Shown here: positions 55,410 to 64,000 of the stretch, piece by piece
How positions within the stretch are numbered: the stretch's first letter is position 1
Layout of the letters: each line of letters begins with the position of its first letter
Origin: Primulina eburnea
Lineage: Eukaryota > Streptophyta > Magnoliopsida > Lamiales > Gesneriaceae
Direction of reading: 5' to 3'
Length of the DNA stretch: 64,000 bases
NCBI RefSeq assembly: GCF_022965805.1
Contig: NC_133105.1
Location: 25,492,978 to 25,556,977, forward strand
Made by a program: the position numbers and the translations under genes
Notes under the pieces: generated by a model
The model's database searches: none
Told to the model about the DNA's origin: nothing
What the model saw: only the letters and a program-made list of their open reading frames with translations

Positions 55410-57468
55410 TGTTAGAGTAGGTGCCCCTCGAGCCAATTGTTGGCCGAGTGTTCACAATGAAACTCTATGTATAAACGATCTTTATTTTAATAATATTTGA
55501 AATTATTATTTTGGCACTTCTTTATCTGTATACCCATGCTAGTTGCATAGATAAAGTCCTTGAATATACAAATAGTAGAAAGAATATGAGATGCTCATAT
55601 GATGAGTATCATGAAACTCATATTTGGAATACTGTATATTCTAAACAGTTCCTAGTCGATTAGGCCGCCGCTAAGAAGGATATATGCCGCTCGAGTTAGA
55701 GACTAGTATCTGCGATGTGAGTACCATGTTTCATTGGTAGGGGATATTGTGATGTCCGATCATGCAGATAGGTGCTCCTGTTAGAGTGCACTGAACAACC
55801 CTCCATAAAGGACTTTCCAAGTGGTTCTCACTTATCGAGTGGAAACGTCCTAGTTTATGGTTGTACACCATTAGTCCTTATGACCCGGGACAACATTGAG
55901 ATTCTATGTGCTAGCATTACACTTTGACTTGTTTACCGACTCGAATGGAGTCATCAGGTGGCATGGTTTGGTGTTCTGTCGAAACACATAGGAGTCGATG
56001 CATTGTAGTCGGGGATTCACCGCTTACCTACGGGTATGGATATCCTATGTGTTCTCATGTGTATGTAGGTTGAAATCTCTGATCAGAGTATGGTGGTAAT
56101 TATGAAAGGGGTTTCATAGATTACACCATCGATGCAACTACGACATGACACATAGTATCGATTCATTGACAACTCTCGATAAACCAATGGTTGTCGAATC
56201 GATCGGGATATATGAGTTGAAGGGACCGTACTGTACGCTAACCATAATTGAATGGTTCTTGCAGGCACTATCATTTGATACCTAGGGAATCAAGTAAGCG
56301 ATGCTGCTAGGCGTTTAACATGATTCGGTGGGTACTATCAGACTTGAGTTCTGACATTCTTATCAAGGAGTTGATAATTAAGAATGGAGCAATTGGGGTA
56401 TGCTCATATAAGGACATGTTTAGTCCGAATCACATGGAGATGTGAACCCACGGCTAGTTGTATCAATGAACCATTGAGGGCCACAAAAGTACTGGCTTTC
56501 TAGATCCCGTTGAGAAGTAAAATAGTTCAATGTGTTGAACGGCTTATAAAGGAGTTTGTAAGCGTAAATAAAATAGAAGTATGACTTCTATAAGGAGAGT
56601 GTAACTTTTTATTTGAGGAAGTGTTCCTAAATTAAAAGTTGGCCAAACGAGTAATGTATTTGAAAATTGTGATTTTCATATACATTATTATGGACTAAAT
56701 TAAATTAATTCAAGTGTTGAATTAATTAAATACTAGTGGGCCTAGTAGAGTCCAAATAATTAAATTAATTCAAGTGTTGGATTAAATTGCATTGGGCCTT
56801 GTAGAGTCCAATTAAAAATAATTATTAAACTAGTGGACTTGAGTAAAGTCAAGTAAACTTTAAATGGGCTCAAATGTGTTTGAGACATTTAAATAAAAGT
56901 CCATAGGCCTTGTAATTGTTACATGCCCAAATAGAATTGCATGCATGGGGGAGGTGAAGAGTTGGAGACAACTTTCTCAATAATCAAGACATGTGTCACA
57001 CATGCCAACACAACTTTTTACACTTCCAAGGCTAGTCTCCCTTCCCCCCATTACATACCATATGGCCGAAACTTCAAGGGGGATTCTCCAAGTTTTTCTC
57101 TCAATTTTCTTCTTCAAGAGTTGAGGAAAGAAATCACTTCTAAAAGAAAAATGCTCTAATTTTTCTAGTGCAAAATTAGAGTGGATCTAGCTTGTTGGTG
57201 GTGGGCTTAATATTTGAGCAAGGTGGGCTCAAAGGGAAGCTTGTAGAAGGTCAACCTTTCAAGAGCCAAGTTGTTTACATCTCGGTTGGAGCCATCATCA
57301 ACCTCAAGAGGTTGATAGGTAACGATTTCTCAACACACTATGTATGACATTTTTGTGTTTTTGTATATGCTACACCTAGTACTAGAGGTGGCCGAAATTT
57401 TCCATGTGTTTTTCGAAAATTTTATTGCTTCCGTTGCGCTTTCGGTCACCTAAAATCGATCCCTTTCA
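55410..57468 (+). mobile_element. Copia J 3' LTR
   Basis: It matches 47549-49659 closely but has a single copy of the 53-base block. It ends CCCTTTCA, followed by the CTTGA duplication. Confidence 0.93.
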
Positions 57469-58128
57469 CTTGAAGTGTTTGGCTAATCATATGTCCAAAG
57501 CTATGTGTGGGATGAAGGAGGTGCATATATTTCCACATGTAGGCCGAGAGAGAGATAATCATACAAAAGCAGAAAGATTACCATGCATGACATAAGTCAT
57601 TGTTTACCAAGATTGAGAAGGACGAATTTTCTAACTGTAAGAATAAAGATTGGAGTGAAGAAATAGAGAGGAAGTTAACACCTCTTAGGACTTGATTCGA
57701 GGTGTTCTTGGTAAGGCGGTCAAACGGTGCATTGAAATATTTCTTTCAAAGATAATAAGGTGGTGTGGTGGCCAAATAGTGAGTAGGAGGACTCCAACGT
57801 TTTATTTTAGGATGAAAAGATGTTTTTTTTTAAAGGTCATTTTTCCGTTTGAATGGTGGACAAGAGGTAGTGTATGCGAGTTGTGATAGTTGGGTTAGGA
57901 CTTTGGACTTCCATGGAAGCTGTGGTCGAAAATTGTGCTTTAGATTTTTGTGGATTCTTGTGGAGGTTTGTTTAAATTAGTCAAGTAATAGTTTGTAAGT
58001 ATTAATATACACAGTCAAGTAATAGTTTGTAAGTATTAATATACACAGTACTTTGCTTTTTTGCAAATGTGCCCACTCAGATGTGTTAATTCTATCTATT
58101 AATTTACAATTTGGCCTGTTCTAAATAG
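57469..58128. other. Host-like DNA left of the TONNEAU2 exon
   Basis: No gene is recognised. A 34-base tandem duplication (AGTCAAGTAATAGTTTGTAA start) lies at 57979-58046. If the exon to the right belongs to a gene, this would be intron sequence. Confidence 0.4.
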
Positions 58129-58321
58129 TGTTTGATGAGCATGTCCGGCGTGGAAAAAGTAGCGGTGGTAATGCTCGAGAGATGGATTTCGAGAGTTTTC
58201 TTGATTTTGTTCTGTCTTTAGAGAACAAAGACACTATCGAAGGATTAACATATTTGTTTAGGTGTCTTGGCCTTGGTGGTAGGGGATTCCTTACAACGGC
58301 TAACATACACACGCTGTTCAG
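58129..58321 (+). pseudogene. TON2: Single exon of TONNEAU2/FASS-like PP2A B'' subunit
   Basis: The translation FDEHVRRGKSSGGNAREMDF, ESFLDFVLSLENKDTIEGLT, YLFRCLGLGGRGFLTTANIH matches the conserved region of plant TONNEAU2, a protein phosphatase 2A B''-type regulatory subunit that organises cortical microtubules. The exon is bounded by AAATAG and GTAAAT splice signals in suitable phase. The EF-hand-like loop reads LGLGGRG where the family has LDLQGRG, losing an acidic residue. No other convincing exon is visible within the window, so this is probably a stranded or captured fragment. A real gene broken up by large introns cannot be excluded. Confidence 0.75.
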
Positions 58322-58385
58322 GTAAATGCTAATTATTCTTCAGTTGAGATAAGATGTTTGTGGTTTTTTTATATGTGCATCAAAC

Positions 58386-58388
<3 letters not shown>

Positions 58389-58459
<71 letters not shown>
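58389..58459. repeat. TA microsatellite
   Basis: About 70 bases of uninterrupted alternating T and A, just downstream of the TONNEAU2-like exon. Confidence 0.95.
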
Positions 58460-58460
<1 letters not shown>

Positions 58461-59300
58461 TCGCATTACTAAAGCATGTGTTGTTATTATTTTGAGCTAT
58501 ATTCACTCAACTGCTTCCCTAACCTTTTTTCCTCATATCGTCTTGTTTCTAGATTTCATGTCAAGAAGGGCGTCAGGTACGATATTGTGCAATTAAGATA
58601 CAAGTGTTAGAAAATGAACATTTTTTTAGACAATACGATGTACTCTTTTGCAAGATTGATTTATTGACAAAGTTTTCACTAATTTAAGCTTGATTGTGAT
58701 TTTTTATTTTTTTTACCTTTTTCAATTTGTGTTTTGCAAATATAATTCACATTCTTCAGTATATATAATGGGTTTTTTCTGTCTATATATAAATTTTAAT
58801 TGAATATATCATTTTTAGGACCCGAGAAAGTTAAATAGTGCGATTTGGGTGTATATTCATTGTTATAGCAATCCCGCCAACCCCAATTGCGGAGTGTCGT
58901 ACAAATGAAATTTAGGCACCCCATATTGTTATGTTTAACAAATTCAAGTTACTTAAAAAATCACTCCCAAAAAAAAAGGACTTCAATGGACTCCTAAAGG
59001 ATGATTATTTTACGAGTTACTAGATAGTTGTATGATTTTGCGGCTGTTAAAAAATACAGACCATTTTTTATTTTTATATTCTAATGAAATTTTGTATCAT
59101 TTCTAAAAATACCCTATTATTATGTTGTGAGACCAAATATACTACTTTAAAATATACATACATGTGTTAGGAGATCATGGGCAAGGCTTAGGTGATGTGT
59201 TATCATAACTTTTAGCAATTGTAAGTTTCTTTTAAAATATAGTTTTAAATTTTTGCATTGTATTACTATTACTATTATTTTCACAGCATAATAATGTATT
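58460..59300. other. AT-rich DNA, nothing recognised
   Basis: No coding frame, element end or RNA is seen. A short stretch near 58553-58578 vaguely resembles the next TONNEAU2 exon start but is too weak to call. Confidence 0.4.
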
Positions 59301-59821
59301 GTGGTTGTGAGGACCCGGACGCTAATCAAGTTCTTAATCATCATTGGGACTAATTGATCAATTATAAAACAGGGTCTAATTATTTTTTTTTAAAATACGG
59401 AACGTAGTGACATAAAACATATATACATCTCAGTATATAAAAGTACATATCCTGTATCACATACATTTATTCAACTAAGGTTCAACAGCTACTATCAAGT
59501 GTCCAACCCTATCTCTAATCCAAGTCCGGAGCCTCCACTCTAATCACGATCTCTCTCTTCATCTTCTCAACCCTGAACCTGTCCCACATGTTGTCATGTA
59601 CACATACAGACAAGACAACAGCCGGATAACTCCGGTGAGAATAAATCCCAGTATAAATCAAGAAACATGCAATCATATAAACAAATATAAAGCATGTAAC
59701 AAGTAACAACAATATGTATCAACATCCGGAACATAATTAATCATAGACTGTCGACAATGCTTGTAACTCTACAATTCAGACTAGACTCAATCCTAGTCTA
59801 GGGATCCCGGTTTCCAGATGT

Positions 59822-59955
59822 GGTGTTCCTATATCGAATTCCGTAATAGAAGGAACAGTGATTTTATTTACTCGATATAACCAAATATGGTGTTCCTATA
59901 TCGAATTCCGAAATAGAAAAAATTCCAATTCTATTTACTCGATATAACCAAACAT
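59822..59955. repeat. 67-base minisatellite in solo LTR (2 copies)
   Basis: GGTGTTCCTATATCGAATTC units start at 59822 and 59889. They occupy the place of the 51-base minisatellite of E and share the GTAATAGAAG and TCGATATAAC parts, but with a different unit length and copy number. Confidence 0.85.
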
Positions 59956-60018
59956 CCGGTGTCCTGACCTAACCGTCATAGACTGTAGCTCTATCGCTAA
60001 TATCCTATCGTGAGACAT

Positions 60019-60146
60019 CGTACAATGTGCCCGTGGCGATCCCGCCACTATCAGGCACTTCCGTCCCAAGATTTCGATACTATCTTGTGACATCGTGCAA
60101 TGTGCCCGTGGCGATCCCGCCACGATCAGGCGCTTCTGTCACAAGA
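60019..60146. repeat. Duplicated block in solo LTR
   Basis: GTGCCCGTGGCGATCCCGCC occurs twice, at about 60029 and 60100, each followed by ATCAGGC and CTTC(C/T)GTC. The E LTRs have one copy. Confidence 0.8.
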
Positions 60147-60891
60147 TTACTCGTCTGATACCTGCTATCTATAATCCAAGAAAACAAGTACATCATTCGA
60201 ATCAATGCAAATATCAATGCAATAAAGTAAAGTATGTGATTTAAGGAAACTCAAGTCTAAACCGACTCAAGTCGATCTCCCAATACCACATTGACTTATA
60301 CCTTCCGTTTGTAGTCTCGGCTTGCAGAATATCAGTTCTGAACTCAAGACTGTCTCTGTAAATCTGAAACGACATATCGAGAATACTAATATCAATATTT
60401 CATTCTCAATTCCACACTGAAACTGATTAAGCTTGATTTAATTCAAATCATCGGCATAACAGTACAAACTCAGTATCCCCGTCAATACCACATCACCAGA
60501 TAACAGTTACAATCCATAACCCACGTCCAATACAATTCGTAATCCAATAGTAATTCAAATCTGTCCGGTATAACTCAATATACCCTAAAATTCATAACAA
60601 TTCCATAATCAATCTATTTCTTAATCTGACTTCGATTCTATGATGTCTAACATATCAAGAACATCATATATAAATCCTATTCAATTCTGACAATGATATA
60701 ATTTCAAGACATGTCAAAACTTAACAAAACTTACGTCAAGTTGTAGCCGTCAACGAGAGGATCACAGTACTGAAGTCAGATTAAAAATCAGACGGACGGA
60801 TCAAAATATAAAGGCGTAAGCATTTTTCACAACTTTTCTCTGACCTTTCTCGATTTCCTTGCTACTGATTGTGAAGGAAACGAATAGCTTA

Positions 60892-60892
<1 letters not shown>

Positions 60893-60951
<59 letters not shown>
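60893..60951. repeat. TA microsatellite in solo LTR
   Basis: A long TA run sits next to the palindrome array, in the same place as in the E LTRs but longer. Confidence 0.95.
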
Positions 60952-60954
<3 letters not shown>

Positions 60955-61001
60955 CCATTTCATGAAAAGATGCGTGTCATCATTTTTACCACTTTCAGGC
61001 G

Positions 61002-61180
61002 GCGCTCGGGCGGTCGATCATTACCGCTCGAGCGCGGAACCCTCTGTCCGAGAATTATATTTGATATCCACTGGCGCTCGGGCGGTAATATTCTACCGCT
61101 CGGGCGCCATACTTTCTGTCCGAGCACTTTTCTTGTTAAACACTGGCGCTCGGGCGGTCATTTCCTACCGCTCGGGCGCC
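61002..61180 (-). repeat. GC-rich palindrome array in solo LTR (3 units)
   Basis: GCGCTCGGGCGGT arms start at 61002, 61074 and 61146, exactly 72 bases apart, with ACCGCTCGAGCGC or ACCGCTCGGGCGC partners. Tails read CTCTGTCCGAG, TTCTGTCCGAG and TTATGTCTAAA. Confidence 0.95.
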
Positions 61181-61313
61181 AACAATTATGTCTAAAACGT
61201 GCACCCTTCACAAGTTTTGGCCACTCTGGTCCCGTGATAGCCCGATTATAATCACATCAATTCATAATCAATAAATCATATCAGATTAATAGAATCAAAA
61301 CCTCGGGCTTACA

Positions 61314-61579
61314 GTGGTCATGATAATAGTCACTTGGAAATGAAATTTCAAGATGGAAAGAAATACAACTTAATAATAAGTAATTAATTAATAATTTTTG
61401 AAAAATTGATAAAGATAGGTCAGGGCCTTTAAGCTTGCATACCATAACTTGGGATGCTACTTTTTGCAAAGTGTACTTGATATTTGCGGAGGCCAGCTAG
61501 AATAGTCTTGAAAATTTTTTTAACAAGGACTATGTGAAAATTGGATTGATAGTAATGAATTCGATTTCTCCTACTAAAT
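61314..61579. other. AT-rich spacer between solo LTR and LTR K
   Basis: Nothing is recognised apart from the GTGGT duplication at its left edge. Confidence 0.5.
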
Positions 61580-64000
61580 ATGTAGAACCCGTAAATTAGA
61601 CTACGTATAAGCCATGCATAATTCTAGTGTTAAATATGATTTTATTGCATGAGAATTTAAATTCTTTTTCTTTAAAGTTAATTATTTTATGCAGTAGTTT
61701 AACTGTTATCTTATCAGTTAATTAAGTGAGGCTGGACTGGAGTTTGAGTTCTGAGATAAAATTTAATATTAAGAACACATTCTCAGAATTTATTTTAGCT
61801 ATAGTAAGTTAATTTAAGGTAAAAAGATGTTTAAGGAATTATTTAAGTAACTTTAGGTAAGTAGGAAATAAGTTCATTTAGGTTCCATAATTAATGTGTT
61901 AATTCACTAAATTATTTAAAGGATAGGTAAGGCTCTAAAGATTTAAAATACACTAACTAAGCAATATTTCCCCTCCACTTAATAACCTAATTTCGGCCAC
62001 CCCCTAGGTGTTATAACATTTCTTTGACAACTCACCACCTTTTACCCTTTGTTATTTCTTAGTATGATAACCCTTTCACTTTTAATCACCATTAATTAAT
62101 AATAAATCATTATCCTTGCCTTGTTTTAAAATGAAGAATCGGTCATGCCTCCATTATCCCTCCAAATATCTTTTGAATATCGAACCACTTCCTCATCCAA
62201 CAATTCAAAGGGAACAAGACTTGGTCATGCCATTTGAACCCTTTTTATATTGCAACTCCCCTTCATTCTCCTAATCATTTCCCCCTCTCCCTTGCACCGA
62301 AATTCAGAGCATATTCATAGTAAAAATCGTGAGCCTCATAGCAAGAAATAAGAGAGGAAATCGAATAGAAGCAAGAAAAGAAGATCACTCCGTCTCCTCC
62401 GCGCCGCGTCGTCATATTCGTTCGTTTTCTTTTCAAAACGAAACCAATGCATGTCTATATTTCTTTCACTCCTCAATCAAGCCATATTAATATTTTAAAA
62501 TATCATACTCATGATTTTTTGAAGCAAAACCGAAATACATAAGAAGCATTTTTCGAAAATTCATGTGCAGATTTTCTGATTTCTTTCATACTTCACGGGT
62601 TCTGTGTTTGTGTGGTTTCAGGCAGTTGGCTCATGTCCAGGCTCCCAAGGCTGCATCTAGACATGTACTAGGACATGTTAGGATAATATTGGTCCAATAT
62701 TTCAATCCCATGCATGCTGGAAATCGGATATGACAGCAACTCCCTCCTAGTGTCACTTGTGGTTCGATTTTTTGTCACCTTGCTGTCAAGGGGAGAGTTT
62801 CTGATCTTGGCTGCCCTAAGGGCCTATAGCCATGGTTATAACACCTCCCTATCATGTCTAAGAAATGACCAAGTCGCCCTTTTGAGGCTTGGTCCATGGT
62901 GGAATCGGTTTTCAAATAAAAGAAACAAGAACAGCCCCTCCCCTTCGGCCCTTTTGAATTCTGCATGTGTCCCTCGGTTTTTGGTGGTTTGGAGTGGACC
63001 TTGGTTGGCCTCTGGCCCTTAGCCCTGGTCAACACCATACCCATGATGTCTAGATCAAGCCATTGTCAACCATATGGCCACTGGTACGATGCATGACAGC
63101 AACAAAATAAAATTTCAGAAACATCAGAGTACAGATTTTGAGTTCTCGGTTGAAGCTTGGTGTTGTCCTAGGGGTTGGATTGGATTGTGGTTGGTCTAGG
63201 GCCCTTAGCCATGGTTCAAGCCACACCTTAGGATGTTGGGAAGAGGCTCTGGTCGGTGGTGCAAGTCCCAATGGCCAATAGTCTCACAAACGAAGCAATG
63301 TAAGCACAAGTGTGGTTGCTGGAATTTCTGGGCAACAACTTGCTGCATCGGTTCAGAGGCTCGTTTGAGTTCTTGATTGGCTTTTAGCCTATGGCCTTGG
63401 ACTGGACAGCGCCTCATTGAGTTAGGAAGGTCATGTTTTTGGCCGTTTGTGATTCGGTTAAGTTTAGAGGTCGTACGAGAAATTACGATGCGATGTGCCA
63501 AATTGACTCTCGAAAGAGCGTTTCATGTTTTGGCCTCCATTCACCAAACTTTTGGCTCTTACCATTTTAGGAACATTATTTCATCATTTTAAGTGTATTT
63601 TAATCATTACTAAATGATGGTTCGGTGTTGGTTCGGGTTGACACGGAGTCATGATTAAATACGAAGTCGTTGGGCGTAATTGTCTCATTTTTTGGATTCA
63701 ATTACAAAGTTTGGTCAAGAAAATCATTTGCATATTTCTCATGTTAAATTTAGGTCGCAGCGAGCCTGGGAACGATCCAACCCATGTGGTAAATAATACA
63801 GGATATTTAATTATGCCATTTAATTATATTACGTGCATACAAATATAAAATATTCATTTTTTTGAGATTTATGCAATATTTCTTGTGGTCATTTCATTAT
63901 CATGGGATCATTGTATCACCTGGTGTTCAGTTCAGTTCCACCCAGTATACTGTGGCATTAGTCTGATCAGACGAACATTAATTCACCCGGTGGTCACTTA
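61580..64000 (+). mobile_element. Tekay-like LTR K, plus strand, runs off the window
   Basis: It starts TGTAGAACCCGTAAATTAG, comparable to the start of the D LTR on the other strand (TGTAGAGCCC, then CCATGCATA). Near the window end ATACTGTGGCATTAGTCTGA matches the D LTR region ATACTGTGG-TTAGTCTGA, with CACCCGGTGGTCA nearby. This supports a plus-strand LTR related to D of at least 2.4 kb. Its end, primer site and internal region lie beyond the window. Confidence 0.7.
62690..63430. repeat. Degenerate tandem repeat in LTR K (about 190-base period)
   Basis: A marker motif GGCCCTTAGCCATGG, in variants, recurs near 62820, 63013, 63198 and 63382 (spacing about 193, 185 and 184). It is followed by similar AACACC...ATGATGTCTA sequence in three of the units. 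Units also share CATGACAGCAAC and TTGAAGCTTGG-type stretches. It is old and strongly diverged. Confidence 0.65.

Larger units (their letters stand above)
47549..57468 (+). mobile_element. Ty1/copia element J, complete ends
   Basis: The element is 9.9 kb with LTRs of 2111 and 2059 bases, TG/CA ends, primer site, a 1.8-kb leader, gag, protease, integrase, RT, RNase H and polypurine tract. Perfect CTTGA duplications lie at 47544-47548 and 57469-57473. The LTRs are very similar apart from a 53-base duplication in the left one, so insertion was fairly recent. Gag and integrase are broken; the RT half is a single long open frame. Confidence 0.94.
59306..61313 (-). mobile_element. Solo LTR of the element E family
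   Basis: It starts TGTGAGGACCCGGACGC and ends GGGCTTACA, clearly related to the E LTRs along its length. There is no internal region. Perfect GTGGT duplications flank it (59301-59305 and 61314-61318), so a full element inserted and was later reduced by recombination between its LTRs. It carries the palindrome array, a TA run and a rearranged minisatellite. Confidence 0.93.

Noticed and set aside
58553..58578. Possible next TONNEAU2 exon after the TA microsatellite
   Set aside because: Only a few bases resemble the expected exon start and the frame is not maintained.

Overview
This window is nuclear DNA from a flowering plant, most likely a eudicot. Asterid or Lamiales is only an impression and cannot be proven here. 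The evidence is a dense, AT-rich pile of LTR retrotransposons of plant-specific types (Athila-type and chromodomain-bearing Tekay-type Ty3/gypsy, several Ty1/copia types), hAT-type non-autonomous elements, and small pieces of two ordinary plant genes (NF-YC and TONNEAU2/PP2A B''). I see no rRNA, tRNA, CRISPR, prokaryotic operon or clearly intact host gene.

Layout. 404-10222 holds a decayed minus-strand Athila-type element (A): gag, protease, RT, RNase H and integrase are broken by stops and a frameshift, but a downstream 379-codon ORF is open. It abuts a different Athila-type LTR with its own 3' internal remnant (B, 10223-12463). Next comes a 1.24-kb direct repeat (12464-13700 and 16963-18214), each copy carrying the same hAT-like MITE, flanking a broken NF-YC gene fragment (14440-16735). 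The right repeat runs into the 3' part of a copia pol (F, to 19132) and its LTR.

19392-37517 is a nested stack. Tekay-type element D (minus) sits in the LTR of copia F, and Tekay-type element E (28232-37099, minus) sits in the right LTR of D with a perfect AAAAT target duplication. To the right lie a gypsy gag fragment G (plus), a decayed minus-strand copia H split by a 619-bp hAT-type element (8-bp duplication CCAAATGT), a complete but frameshifted copia I with 199-bp LTRs ending in TATTA/TAATA (42280-46957, duplication TCTCC), and copia J with about 2.1-kb LTRs (47549-57468, duplication CTTGA). The end of the window holds one exon of a TONNEAU2-like gene, a solo LTR of the E family (59306-61313, duplication GTGGT), and the beginning of a further plus-strand Tekay-like LTR (K, 61580 to the edge).

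How the parts relate. The coding sequences are retrotransposon polyproteins (capsid, protease, RT/RNase H, integrase), nearly all disabled. Several stops sit where these families normally have Gln, Trp or Arg, as expected from decay of methylated DNA. The most unusual signal is not a gene. Arrays of GC-rich palindromes recur about every 72 bp in the U3 part of the LTRs of E, the solo LTR and A, and again inside A between pol and the third ORF. LTR B carries an array of the same period and similar tail built from a different palindrome. A further palindrome cluster lies in the leader of J. This looks like a shared or convergent regulatory module.
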